In this document: piece after piece, positions 35,237 to 44,595 of the stretch
How the letters are laid out: each line of letters starts with the position of its first letter
Numbering within the stretch: the first letter of the stretch is position 1
From: RGIG2000 sp045612665
GTDB lineage: Bacteria > Bacillota > Clostridia > Oscillospirales > CAG-272
NCBI GenBank assembly: GCA_045612665.1
Contig: JAZKZO010000004.1
Coordinates: 4,496 to 68,495, forward strand
Direction of reading: 5' to 3'
Length of the DNA stretch: 64,000 nt
Made by a program: the position numbers and the translations under genes
The notes under the pieces: generated by a model
The model's database searches: none
The model's input: only the letters and a program-made list of their open reading frames with translations
What the model was told of the DNA's origin: nothing

Positions 35237-36487
35237 TTATCTATGCTCATCTAAAAATGCGGTGTATTTTTTGAACGCCAGGATTGCGAACAAAACTCCG
35301 ACAAGACAAATGAATGCCCACGAAATAACGGTTGCACACCAACCAAGGTGCTTTGAAATAATTGCAATTCCGTACATTGAGCCGGCAGCACCTACGTATG
35401 TACAAGCGTTGCAAAAGCCACCGATGGTTGAGGCTCTACCCGAGCGCGCAAATCTTCCGGGCACGCAAGAGATTAAAAGGAAGTTGCACGAGTGCATACA
35501 AGCACATACAATTCCCGCAAGCAAAAGACAAATGATTCTGCAAGCAACGTAGTCGATATTTATCAAAATCGCAAGTGGAATGCAAAGCACAACGGAGAGG
35601 GCGAATAGAATTCCCGCACCTCTTACCTCATTGTTAAACACCTTGCCCTTGTGAATAATTCTTACTACAAATAAGCTGATAATAGAGAATATAGGAAGCG
35701 CAACGCTTACAAGAATTGACTCGGAGCTGTCGCGTCCAAACGCCTCGCTATAAAGAGTCGGAAGCCAAGATTCAATACCGTCGCGCATAAAGCCCATTGC
35801 AATAATGCAAAGGAAAATCAAAAGAACTCCCGAGCGCTTAAAGGTAACACTAAGAGGCGTATTATCGACACTTGTAGGGTTATTTTTACCGTCAATTACA
35901 TCCTTTGGCTCGCTATCCTTTAAGATAAGGCACATTGCAAGAAGGAATATAGCGCCAACAACCACACAAAAGATTGTCGAAATAAAGAACACGCTCTTCC
36001 AAGACATAAAGGAAATACAAATCGGCGCTAAAATGTATAAAACAATAGTTGATACGTGCGCACCGCAGGTTACAACGAGATTAGCGCTTACGTATTTTTC
36101 GTGGCTTAAATTGTCAGACAAAATACGAACGATAGGTGGCCACAAAAGCGCCTGCGCAAAGCCGTTTACTGCCCACACGGGAATCATAAGATACTGATTT
36201 TGACAAAGTGGAAGCAAAAGATTGCAAACAGCCGAAACCATAAGCCCCGAGAACATAAGATATTTCGGTGGAAGCTTGTCGCCCATATATCCGCTTATGA
36301 GCTGACCAAGACCGTAGAAAACGAAAAGCGCAACGCCTATGTATCCTGCAACCTCTCTTTGCACAACGCCCTTGTCAAGCATCTCAACCATTACAACGGC
36401 AAAGGTTTTTCTTGAAAAATAGCTTGCAAAATAGGCGATAGTGCACATTAAAACTATTCCGTTTTTGGAATAGCGACTCTTTAACAT
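35237..36487 (-). CDS. MFS transporter, organophosphate:phosphate antiporter-like
   Basis: A 416-residue transporter with 12 predicted helices in two halves. The N-terminal FASYFSRKTFAVVMVEM and GQLISGYMGDKLPPKYLM segment match the OPA family (GlpT/UhpT/UhpC), whose members exchange sugar phosphates or glycerol-3-phosphate for phosphate. The central loop (residues 195-215, SEPKDVIDGKNN) joins the halves. Substrate cannot be told from sequence. First gene of a two-gene unit with the acyltransferase. Confidence 0.85.
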   Translation of the reverse strand: MLKSRYSKNGIVLMCTIAYFASYFSRKTFAVVMVEMLDKGVVQREVAGYIGVALFVFYGLGQLISGYMGDKLPPKYLMFSGLMVSAVCNLLLPLCQNQYLMIPVWAVNGFAQALLWPPIVRILSDNLSHEKYVSANLVVTCGAHVSTIVLYILAPICISFMSWKSVFFISTIFCVVVGAIFLLAMCLILKDSEPKDVIDGKNNPTSVDNTPLSVTFKRSGVLLIFLCIIAMGFMRDGIESWLPTLYSEAFGRDSSESILVSVALPIFSIISLFVVRIIHKGKVFNNEVRGAGILFALSVVLCIPLAILINIDYVACRIICLLLAGIVCACMHSCNFLLISCVPGRFARSGRASTIGGFCNACTYVGAAGSMYGIAIISKHLGWCATVISWAFICLVGVLFAILAFKKYTAFLDEHR

Positions 36488-36571
36488 AGTAATATCTCCA
36501 AATAAAGTATTTAATAATATAACATATGAATATTAACACAAAAAATTCTTAAAATCAATAGATTAAAGAAA

Positions 36572-36599
36572 AAACGGCAAATTTTAATTTGCCGTTTAA
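36572..36599 (-). terminator. Terminator of valS
   Basis: AAACGGCAAATT/AATTTGCCGTTT inverted repeat followed by T-run on the minus strand. Confidence 0.8.
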
Positions 36600-36604
36600 T
36601 TTTA

Positions 36605-39229
36605 TTAAAGGGAAGCGAGTGCGTCAACAACACCTTGCTTTGTGCTTTCGTACTTTGCAAGCTTTTCCTTTTCAAGCGCTACAACCTTCTCGGGCGCCTT
36701 CTTAACAAACTCCTCGTTTGAAAGCTTCTTTACAAGACGGTCGATTTCGCCTTGAACCTTTGCAAGCTCACTGTTAAGGCGTGCCTTTTCCTTCTCGGTG
36801 TCAACCATTTCAGCCATAGGAATATAAACAGTACCTGCGTGAGTGATAATTTGAACTGCACCGTCGCCATTGTATTCGTCAAGCACCTCAACCTCGGAAG
36901 CACTTGCAAGCGCCTTGAAGAAGTCGTAGGTAGCCTCGGTAAAGGACTCCTTATACGGAGTTGTGATAATAACCTTTGCCTTTCTTGACGGTGGAACGTT
37001 CATTTCGCTTCTGCGTGCTCTTATCGCATCAATTACGGCGATAACTCTTTCCATGTGCTCACATTCGGCGCTAAAATCAAATGCATCATTTGCGCTTGGA
37101 TATGTGGAAATCATAATGCTCTCACAGTCCTCAAAGTGTGGAAGCGACTGATAAATTTCCTCTGTGATAAATGGAATGAATGGATGCAAAAGCTTCAAAA
37201 TTGCCTCAAGAACATAAATAATTACATTCTGTGAAACCTTGTTTTGCTCCGTGCCCTTAGCCATAAATGCAGGCTTTGAAAGCTCGATATACCAGCTACA
37301 GAATACATCCCAAACGAACTTATAAAGCTCGTCAAGGGCAATTCCAAGCTCGTATGAGTCAATTTGTGTGCGTACGTTCTTGATAAGAGCATTAAGCTTG
37401 CTCAAAATCCACTTGTCAGCAAGTCCAAGCTTGTCGCTTGAGGGAAGCTCAACCTTCTCAATATCAATGTTCATCATAACAAAGCGAGAAGCGTTCCAAA
37501 GCTTGTTAACAAAGTTACGCGCGCTTTCAATCTTTTCGTCAGAGAAGCGCATATCGTTTCCAGGCGAGTTACCTGTTGCAAGTGCAAAGCGAAGCGCGTC
37601 AGCACCGTATTTTTCAATTATAAGAAGTGGATCAATTCCGTTACCGAGCGATTTTGACATCTTTCTGCCGAGCGCATCACGAACAAGACCGTGAATAAGA
37701 ACGGTGTCAAATGGCTTTTCGCCCATATATTCAAGACCTGAGAATATCATTCTTGATACCCAGAAGGTGATAATATCGTAACCGGTTACAAGAGTGTTTG
37801 TAGGATAGAAGTATTTAAGATCCTCGGTTTCGTTTGGCCAACCAAGTGTCGAGAAAGGCCAAAGTGCACTTGAAAACCAGGTGTCAAGAGTGTCAGGGTC
37901 CTGACGCATTTCCTTGCCACATTTTGGACAGGTAGCGCGTCCGTCCTTTGTTACAACAACCTCACCGCAGTCATCACAGTAGAACGCAGGAATTCTGTGT
38001 CCCCACCAAAGCTGACGGGAGATACACCAGTCGCGGATGTTTTCCATCCAGTGGAAGTAGTTTTTATCAAAGCGCTCGGGAACGAACTTGATTTCGCCTG
38101 AGCGAACAGCGTCAATTGCAGGCTTTGCAAGAGGCTCCATCTTAACAAACCATTGAAGCGAAACTCTTGGCTCAACGGTTGTGCCACAACGGTAGCAAGT
38201 GCCTACGTTGTGTGCGTAATCCTCAACCTTGATAAGATATCCAAGCTTGTCGAGGTCGGCAACGATAGCCTTTCTTGCCTCGAAACGGTCCATACCGGCA
38301 TAAGCAGGATAGTCCTCGGTAATCTTCGCATCGTCAGTCATTACGTTGATGATAGGAAGATTGTGTCTTCTTCCAACCTCAAAGTCGTTAGGGTCGTGTG
38401 CAGGAGTGATTTTAACAACACCTGTACCGAAATCCATCTCAACATACTCGTCGGCAACAACAGGAATTTCACGGTTTACCAAAGGAATAATAAGAGTTTT
38501 ACCGATAAGGTCCTTGTATCTTTCGTCCTTGGGATTTACGGCAACGGCAGTATCACCGAGCATAGTTTCGGGACGAGTGGTTGCAAATTCAAGATAACCG
38601 CTTCCGTCCTTGAGTGGATACTTAATGTGCCAAAAATGTCCTGCCTGCTCCTCGTACTCAACCTCAGCATCGGAAATAGAGGTAAGACAGTGAGGACACC
38701 AGTTGATAATTCTTTCGCCACGGTAGATAAGTCCCTTGTTGTAAAGGCGAACAAATACCTCTTTAACAGCCTCTGAACAGCCCTCGTCCATAGTAAAGCG
38801 CTCTCTTGACCAGTCGCAGGATGAGCCAAGCTTTTTAAGCTGAGAGATAATTCTTCCGCCGTATTGCTCCTTCCAAGCCCAAGCTCTTTCAAGGAAGCCA
38901 TCACGGCCGATATCGTCCTTTGAAATGCCTTCCTTACGCATAGCCTCAACAATCTTTGCCTCGGTTGCAATAGATGCGTGGTCTGTGCCGGGAAGCCAAA
39001 GCGTGCAATATCCGTTCATTCTCTTATAACGAATGAGAATGTCTTGAAGAGTATTGTCAAGGGCATGTCCCATATGGAGCTGACCTGTAATGTTTGGCGG
39101 TGGAATAACAATAGAGAAGTGAGGCTTAGAATGGTCGATTACAGGAGTGAAATATTTCTTTTCACACCATCCGTCGTAAATTCTTTGCTCAAATTCACTA
39201 GGTGAATAGGTTTTAGCAAGCTCTTTCAT
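36605..39229 (-). CDS. valS: Valine-tRNA ligase
   Basis: Class Ia synthetase of 874 residues. HIGH motif as HMGH (PNITGQLHMGHALD near residue 50), Rossmann core with the editing (CP1) domain around 170-380 (TTRPETMLGDTAVAVNP), a zinc-knuckle pair CDDC/CPKC near residue 420, KMSKS motif (GRKMSKSLGNG near 530), anticodon-binding domain, and a C-terminal coiled coil (residues 805-870, VDTEKEKARLNSELAKVQ) that contacts the tRNA elbow. GGAG precedes the ATG. A T-box leader controls it. Confidence 0.97.
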   Translation of the reverse strand: MKELAKTYSPSEFEQRIYDGWCEKKYFTPVIDHSKPHFSIVIPPPNITGQLHMGHALDNTLQDILIRYKRMNGYCTLWLPGTDHASIATEAKIVEAMRKEGISKDDIGRDGFLERAWAWKEQYGGRIISQLKKLGSSCDWSRERFTMDEGCSEAVKEVFVRLYNKGLIYRGERIINWCPHCLTSISDAEVEYEEQAGHFWHIKYPLKDGSGYLEFATTRPETMLGDTAVAVNPKDERYKDLIGKTLIIPLVNREIPVVADEYVEMDFGTGVVKITPAHDPNDFEVGRRHNLPIINVMTDDAKITEDYPAYAGMDRFEARKAIVADLDKLGYLIKVEDYAHNVGTCYRCGTTVEPRVSLQWFVKMEPLAKPAIDAVRSGEIKFVPERFDKNYFHWMENIRDWCISRQLWWGHRIPAFYCDDCGEVVVTKDGRATCPKCGKEMRQDPDTLDTWFSSALWPFSTLGWPNETEDLKYFYPTNTLVTGYDIITFWVSRMIFSGLEYMGEKPFDTVLIHGLVRDALGRKMSKSLGNGIDPLLIIEKYGADALRFALATGNSPGNDMRFSDEKIESARNFVNKLWNASRFVMMNIDIEKVELPSSDKLGLADKWILSKLNALIKNVRTQIDSYELGIALDELYKFVWDVFCSWYIELSKPAFMAKGTEQNKVSQNVIIYVLEAILKLLHPFIPFITEEIYQSLPHFEDCESIMISTYPSANDAFDFSAECEHMERVIAVIDAIRARRSEMNVPPSRKAKVIITTPYKESFTEATYDFFKALASASEVEVLDEYNGDGAVQIITHAGTVYIPMAEMVDTEKEKARLNSELAKVQGEIDRLVKKLSNEEFVKKAPEKVVALEKEKLAKYESTKQGVVDALASL

Positions 39230-39258
39230 AAAAATCTCCTTGAAGATAAAATTAACAA

Positions 39259-39480
39259 AATAAAAAGCACCCCGAAAAAATCAGGGTGCAAAAATACACG
39301 GTACCACCTGAATTCGTATCAAAGATACGCACTCAATGCCTTTAACGCAGACATACGCACAGGCTACTAAGCTCACCCGTGATGCTCCAAAGCTACCTTC
39401 ATCTCCCATACCTACCGTTTCACACCAACCACGGCTCTCTTTGAGGAAGCGGGGAAATTACTCCTCTTTTTCATAGCAAC
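39259..39480 (-). promoter_or_regulatory. T-box leader of valS
   Basis: Reads uncharged tRNA-Val to switch between a terminator and an antiterminator. The minus strand has the T-box core GGTGGTACCGTG (39308-39297), then the terminator stem GCACCC/GGGTGC (39289-39267) with T-run, 30 bases before the valS start. Further upstream are the stem I marks AGAGGAGTAA (loop E, near 39465), AGAGAG and GGTTGGTG, and a GAAGGTAGCTTTGGAGC segment in which GTA is the likely specifier codon (Val). I did not fold it, so the specifier is tentative. Confidence 0.9.
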
Positions 39481-39528
39481 TGTATTTTAACACAAATCAT
39501 CGCCCTTTGTCAATATATAAATTAAAAT

Positions 39529-39556
39529 AAAAGGCAAATGCACGCGCATTTGCCCT
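39529..39556 (-). terminator. Terminator of the GH43 gene
   Basis: GGCAAATGC/GCATTTGCC stem with ACGC loop; TTTTATTTT follows on the minus strand. Confidence 0.85.
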
Positions 39557-39561
39557 TTTGA

Positions 39562-41022
39562 TTATTCAAAAAATACCTCAATAATGTCAATCGCGCCCTC
39601 GCCCTCGTATTTGAAATACAAGGCGCTTTTGCCCGAAATATTGACACAGGTATGTGCGTTTTTCCAGCTTTGGCTATCGTTTATTGCAATTTCGGAGGTA
39701 GGAGCGCCCTTTTCCTCGGTCAGTATTTTAAGAGTGCCGTTTGGCACAATATCGCCCGAGCGATATTTAACTCCTACGGTTGTTTTGCCCTTGAAATCAA
39801 AGTATTTGTAGCCGAAAAGCGAGCCGCTTTCAATTTCCGAAAGAAATCTTTCGTCATTTTTGCAAATTATATGTGGAAGTCTTTCGCCCTTGCACTCTCC
39901 ATAGTGAAGCTTGTAATTTGTAAGCGCACAGCAAATAATCGCAGGATAAGCGCCCTCGGCCTTAAGAGGGCCACCGTTAAGACCGCACGAGGTAATCTCG
40001 ACCTGTTCGATTTTGCCGTCCTGTGAAATCTTGATTTTCTCGGCACACGCCTGCCTTGAAAGCTCGGTTTTAGCCGTGTGTCTATGGTAGAAAATGTACC
40101 ACTCACCGTTTATTTCTATAATGCTTCCGTGATTGTTTCCAACACGCATTATTTGGTCCTCGGTTTTTCTTCCGTTAAGACCGATATCGCCGTTTGAAAC
40201 TATAACACCGCCAAAGGTAAAGTCCTTGTCGGGAAAGTCGCTTGTCGCATACGCAAGCTCGTGTCCGTTAAAGGTTGAATAAACGAAATAATACTTGTCG
40301 CCCACCTTGCGCATTGAGCTAGCCTCAAAGAACTCGTGCCCCTCAAAGCTCGTTCCACGAAAATCACGTGGCAAAATCCTTACAGGCTCGCCCTTTACCG
40401 TTAGCATATCGTCGCAAAGCTCAATATGGAACGGACCCATAACACCGTCGCGCGCGCCCTCAATCTCCTCGCGACTCTTTTTAAAGGTGGACATTTGCCT
40501 TTTAATGCTTTCCTCACCCTCAAAATCGCGCTCGAAATTCCACCACATTCCGTAGTAAAGACGGATAACACCGTTATCATTTATAACACCTGGGTCGAAG
40601 ATAACGCCATCACTAAAAACCGTTCCGTCGCTCTTTTTTAGGTGTCCGTGAAACTTAAATTCTCCCGACGGTGTGTCGCAAACTGCCACGCTCATAACAT
40701 AAGAGCAGTTTGGATAGTCGTTAGCTAGAGAATAGAAAAGGTAATATCTTCCGTCATTTCCCTTAACCACGTCGGGCGCAAACATATACTTATATTCGGG
40801 ATAAAGTGGGTCGCTTGACGCGCGATAAATCACTCCCTCGTATCTCCAAGATGTGAGGTCGTCAACGCTTGCCGAATACGTAACGTAGTCAAGCATACAA
40901 AAATGGTCGCCGTTTTCCTTATCGTGCGAGCCGTAAACGTAAGCTCTGTCGTCAAAAACGTGAGGCTCCCCGTCGGGAACGTATTCGTTAAGTGGCAAAT
41001 ACGGATTAAATACCTGTCCCAT
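39562..41022 (-). CDS. Glycoside hydrolase family 43 with C-terminal beta domain
   Basis: GH43 five-bladed propellers cut arabinose or xylose side chains. N-terminal PDGEPHVFDDRAYVYGSHD (residues 16-34) holds the catalytic-base Asp, MFAPDVVKGNDGRYYLFYS and FDPGVI follow (second Asp), and GHEFFEASSMRK near 232 supplies the acid Glu. The last 130 residues are a beta-sandwich resembling a CBM6 module (FKGKTTVGVKYRSG, ISGKSALYFKYEGEGAIDI). 486 residues, no signal peptide, so it acts inside the cell on imported oligosaccharide. Single-gene unit, divergent from glnA. GGAG ahead of ATG. Confidence 0.88.
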   Translation of the reverse strand: MGQVFNPYLPLNEYVPDGEPHVFDDRAYVYGSHDKENGDHFCMLDYVTYSASVDDLTSWRYEGVIYRASSDPLYPEYKYMFAPDVVKGNDGRYYLFYSLANDYPNCSYVMSVAVCDTPSGEFKFHGHLKKSDGTVFSDGVIFDPGVINDNGVIRLYYGMWWNFERDFEGEESIKRQMSTFKKSREEIEGARDGVMGPFHIELCDDMLTVKGEPVRILPRDFRGTSFEGHEFFEASSMRKVGDKYYFVYSTFNGHELAYATSDFPDKDFTFGGVIVSNGDIGLNGRKTEDQIMRVGNNHGSIIEINGEWYIFYHRHTAKTELSRQACAEKIKISQDGKIEQVEITSCGLNGGPLKAEGAYPAIICCALTNYKLHYGECKGERLPHIICKNDERFLSEIESGSLFGYKYFDFKGKTTVGVKYRSGDIVPNGTLKILTEEKGAPTSEIAINDSQSWKNAHTCVNISGKSALYFKYEGEGAIDIIEVFFE

Positions 41023-41099
41023 AAAAATCTCCTTTGAAAATTACTGACTTAATTTTACCATATATGAACCCTTAAATCAACGAAATTTTTAAAATTTCA

Positions 41100-41128
41100 T
41101 TGACTAAGCATATTAAATATGTTAAAAT
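41100..41128 (+). promoter_or_regulatory. Promoter of glnA
   Basis: TTGACT, 17 bases, TAAAAT. The start codon is 39 bases downstream with GAGAGGAGAT as ribosome site. Confidence 0.7.
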
Positions 41129-41166
41129 GTTTATATATTATTCGTTAAAAACGAGAGGAGATAGCT

Positions 41167-42591
41167 ATGGCTAAAACAGTTCAGGACATTTTAAATCTTA
41201 TTAAGGAAAAGGATATTAAGATGGTTGACTTCAAAATGGTTGACATCAACGGTCAGTACAGACACGTTACCATCCCTGCCCAAAACTTTTCCGAGGACAC
41301 AATGAAGAGCGGTATCGGCTTTGACGCATCTAACTACGGTTATGCAGTAGTTGAGAAGAGCGACATGGTGTTTATTCCCGATCCCGACACAGCCCTCATT
41401 GACCCATTCTGCGAAATCCCAACTCTTACAATGACAGGAAATGCGATGATTATCGACAATCCCGAGAACCGTCCACTTCCACAGTATCCAAGAAATATCG
41501 TTCTTGCTGCCGAGAAATATATGAACGACCTCGGTATCGCTGACACAATGCTCATTTTGCCTGAGTTCGAATTCTATCTTTTCGACCAAGTTGGTTGGGA
41601 GGTTAGCGGTAAGAATATCAGCGCAAGCGTTGATGCTAACCAGTCATATTGGAATAGCGCAACAGAGGGCAAGGGCGTTGTAGTTGCAAAGCAAAAGAAC
41701 TACCATATTGCAAAGCCGTTTGACACCTCATACGAGTGCCGTAGCGAAATGTGCCTACATATGAAGGATGCAGGTATCGAAATCAACTATCATCACCCTG
41801 AGGTTGCAGCATCAGGACAGTTTGAAATCGAGCCACAGCTCGGTAAGATGTCAGAGATGGCTGACGCAACAATGATGATTAAGTATATCATTCACAACAC
41901 TGCTCTTAAGTATGGCAAGACAGCAACCTTTATGCCAAAGCCTATTTATGGCGAGGCAGGAAGCGGAATGCACGTTCATATGCTTCTTTTGAAGAACGGT
42001 GAGCCTGTATTCTCAAAGGATGGCGCATATGCTAACCTTAGCGAAACAGCACATTACTTTATGGGCGGACTTTTGAAGCATATCGCATCACTTTGCGCTA
42101 TCACTAACCCAAGCACAAACTCCTTTAAGCGTCTTGTTCCGGGCTTTGAAGCACCTGTTACAGTTGGATACGCAACATCTAACCGTAGTGCAGTTATCCG
42201 TATCCCTGCATACGCAAAAACTCCTAACAAGCGTCGCTTTGAGCTTCGTAACCCTGATGCAACCTGTAACCCATATTTCTGCTATGCAGCAATTCTTATG
42301 GCAGGTCTTGACGGTGTTATCAATAAGATTGACCCACACGCAAACGGTTGGGGACCTTACGACTTTAACCTCTATCACCTAAGCGATGAGGAGAAGGCAA
42401 AGCTTAGCCACTTGCCAGTTTCTCTTGACGAGGCACTTGATGCACTTGAGGCTGACCACGATTACCTCACCGCAGGCGGAGTATTCCCTGAGGAGCTTCT
42501 TAAGAACTTCATTAAGACAAAGAGAGCAGAATGCAGTGAGCTTTCAAAGATTCCTCACCCAGCAGAATTCGACAAATATTATAACCTCTAA
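41167..42591 (+). CDS. glnA: Glutamine synthetase, type I
   Basis: Joins ammonia to glutamate using ATP; central in nitrogen supply. 474 residues. Markers: VDFKMVDINGQYRHVTIP at the N-terminus, LPEFEFYLFD, the metal site and ATP stretch KPIYGEAGSGMHVHMLL near 258, NPSTNSFKRLVPGFEAPV near 315, NRSAVIRIPAY and RFELRNPDATCNPY. NLYHLSDEEKAKL near residue 400 places a Tyr where GSI-beta enzymes have the adenylylation site NLYDLPP, so it may belong to that length class; regulation is not provable here. Own promoter and terminator; no glnR or amtB beside it. Confidence 0.95.
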   Translation: MAKTVQDILNLIKEKDIKMVDFKMVDINGQYRHVTIPAQNFSEDTMKSGIGFDASNYGYAVVEKSDMVFIPDPDTALIDPFCEIPTLTMTGNAMIIDNPENRPLPQYPRNIVLAAEKYMNDLGIADTMLILPEFEFYLFDQVGWEVSGKNISASVDANQSYWNSATEGKGVVVAKQKNYHIAKPFDTSYECRSEMCLHMKDAGIEINYHHPEVAASGQFEIEPQLGKMSEMADATMMIKYIIHNTALKYGKTATFMPKPIYGEAGSGMHVHMLLLKNGEPVFSKDGAYANLSETAHYFMGGLLKHIASLCAITNPSTNSFKRLVPGFEAPVTVGYATSNRSAVIRIPAYAKTPNKRRFELRNPDATCNPYFCYAAILMAGLDGVINKIDPHANGWGPYDFNLYHLSDEEKAKLSHLPVSLDEALDALEADHDYLTAGGVFPEELLKNFIKTKRAECSELSKIPHPAEFDKYYNL

Positions 42592-42595
42592 AAAT

Positions 42596-42620
42596 AAAGG
42601 GCACGAGAGTGCCCTTTTTT
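42596..42620 (+). terminator. Terminator of glnA
   Basis: AAAGGGCAC/GTGCCCTTT stem with GAGA loop and T6. Confidence 0.88.
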
Positions 42621-42621
42621 C

Positions 42622-42650
42622 TTGACAATAGCATTCTAAAATAGTATAAT
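42622..42650 (+). promoter_or_regulatory. Consensus promoter of the second ABC-F gene
   Basis: TTGACA, 17 bases, TATAAT, directly behind the glnA terminator. Confidence 0.85.
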
Positions 42651-42675
42651 TGTATGCAGTGAAAGGGGGAGTGTT

Positions 42676-44568
42676 ATGCTATACCAAATCAAAAACGGCG
42701 CGTACGAAATAGGCGTAAATAGAATTCTTGATAAAATTGACTTTGAAATTCGCGATAGCGAGAAAATAGCAATAGTCGGCCGTAACGGCTGTGGCAAAAC
42801 AACTCTTCTTAAAATCATTTTAGGTGAGCTTGAAATTGACAAAAACGGAGAGGACACTCAAATTATAAAGAGTGGTAAATTGAATATCGGTTGCCTTAGC
42901 CAAGGCGCGTTTTCAAGCCTTGATAAAACCGTTGACGAGGAAATGAAGGAGGTTTTTGCAAGCATTCTTGCCAAAAAGCAAAGAATGGACGAAATCCTTG
43001 AGAAAATGCAATCCTCAACTGATATAAGACTAATAGACGAATTCAACCGCTTGCAGTCTGAATTTGAGGCACAGGACGGCTATTTTTACGAAAAGGAATA
43101 TAATCTTTTGCTCTCAAAATTCGGATTTGATTCAAGTGATAAGTCGCGCCCCCTGTCGTCCTTTTCGGGCGGTCAGCTAACCAAGCTCGCGTTTGTAAAG
43201 CTTCTTTTAGAGCGCCCCGATGTCTTGCTCCTTGACGAGCCAACAAACCACCTTGATATTACAACTCTCGAGTGGCTTGAGGAATACCTGAAAAGCTACA
43301 AAAAGGCGGTTGTTGTCGTATCACACGATAGAATGTTTATTGACAAAATTGCCGATGTTGTGTATGAAATTGAGCACGGTGTAACGAAAAGATATGTCGG
43401 AAACTATTCGTCCTTTGTAAAGCAAAAGGAAGAAAATTACGAAAGAGAATTGAAGGCTTACGAAAGACAACAGGCGGAAATTCACCGTCTTGAAGCCTTG
43501 ATTGAGCGCTTTCGTGATACTCCAACCAAGGTGTCGATGACCGACTCTAAAATGAAGCAAATAGAGCATATGGATAAATTGGAAGCACCAAAGCGCTTCG
43601 ATACCAAAAGCTTTAAGGCGTCATTTGTGCCAAATCGCGACACAGGTAAGGACGTTTTGACTGTAAATAACCTCAAAATAGGCTACGGCACGCCTCTTGC
43701 AACCGTGTCCTTTAAGCAATACAAAAAGCAACGCCTTGGCGTTATCGGTGGAAACGGACTTGGCAAATCAACCCTTCTTAAAACTCTCGTTGGCACACTT
43801 CCAAGCCTTGGTGGTAGCTTTATGCTTGGGCATCAGGTTGATATAGGATATTTCGATCAGCAAATGATGCAAAGAACCTCGTCGGGCACTGTCCTTGATG
43901 AGCTTTGGAATGAATTTCCGAGGCTTAGTGAAACCGAGGCAAGAGGCGCACTCGGTGCATTTATGTTCACAGGGGACGACGTTTTTAAAAATGTAAACGA
44001 CCTTTCGGGTGGAGAGCGCGTAAGGCTTGCCCTTGCAAAAATTTTACAGGCAAAGCCGAATTTCTTGATTCTTGACGAGCCTACAAACCATATGGATATG
44101 ATAGGCAAGGAAACGCTTGAGGATATGCTTGATAGCTTTGAGGGCACAATTCTCTTTGTATCTCACGATAGATATTTTGTCAAGAAAATCGCTGACTCCC
44201 TAATCGTTTTTGACCAAAACGGAGCAACCTATTTGCCCTATACCTATGATGAATATTTGAGATATCGCGACACACTCGACACAAAGCCGACTGTACAGGC
44301 AAGGGCAGAGGTTGAGGTTAAAAAGGGTAAGGACGATTATAATCGCTCAAAGGAGATTGCCAAAAAGCAAAGAAGGCTTGCAAAGGTCGCACAGCTAATT
44401 GAGGAAACGGAGAGCGCAATTGACGAAAGGTCGAAGGAGCTTTCTCTTGAAGAAAACCAAAGCGACTATGAGAAGCTATGCCGAATTTCAAACGAAATCG
44501 AGGAGCTTGAAAACCAACTCCTAGAGCTTTTAGAGGAAAGCGAACAGCTTGAAAACGAACTAAAATAA
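42676..44568 (+). CDS. ABC-F ATPase with C-terminal coiled coil (Uup/antibiotic-resistance type)
   Basis: Ribosome-acting ABC-F protein of 630 residues. Both ATPase sites look complete, unlike the ABC-F at 19497: GRNGCGKTT with FSGGQLTK and DEPTNHLD in domain 1 (residues 36-200), GGNGLGKST with LSGGERVR and DEPTNHMD in domain 2 (residues 360-480). The interdomain linker (KEENYERELKAYERQQAEIHRL, split) is the P-site tRNA-interaction motif region. The last 90 residues form a Lys/Glu-rich coiled coil. Whether it gives drug resistance cannot be told. AAAGGGGG ahead of the ATG. Confidence 0.92.
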   Translation: MLYQIKNGAYEIGVNRILDKIDFEIRDSEKIAIVGRNGCGKTTLLKIILGELEIDKNGEDTQIIKSGKLNIGCLSQGAFSSLDKTVDEEMKEVFASILAKKQRMDEILEKMQSSTDIRLIDEFNRLQSEFEAQDGYFYEKEYNLLLSKFGFDSSDKSRPLSSFSGGQLTKLAFVKLLLERPDVLLLDEPTNHLDITTLEWLEEYLKSYKKAVVVVSHDRMFIDKIADVVYEIEHGVTKRYVGNYSSFVKQKEENYERELKAYERQQAEIHRLEALIERFRDTPTKVSMTDSKMKQIEHMDKLEAPKRFDTKSFKASFVPNRDTGKDVLTVNNLKIGYGTPLATVSFKQYKKQRLGVIGGNGLGKSTLLKTLVGTLPSLGGSFMLGHQVDIGYFDQQMMQRTSSGTVLDELWNEFPRLSETEARGALGAFMFTGDDVFKNVNDLSGGERVRLALAKILQAKPNFLILDEPTNHMDMIGKETLEDMLDSFEGTILFVSHDRYFVKKIADSLIVFDQNGATYLPYTYDEYLRYRDTLDTKPTVQARAEVEVKKGKDDYNRSKEIAKKQRRLAKVAQLIEETESAIDERSKELSLEENQSDYEKLCRISNEIEELENQLLELLEESEQLENELK

Positions 44569-44594
44569 AAACCGCTCTTTCGAGCGGTTTTTTG
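44568..44594. terminator. Bidirectional terminator
   Basis: 10-bp stem AAAACCGCTC/GAGCGGTTTT, loop TTTC, between two converging genes. Confidence 0.87.
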
Positions 44595-44595
44595 A

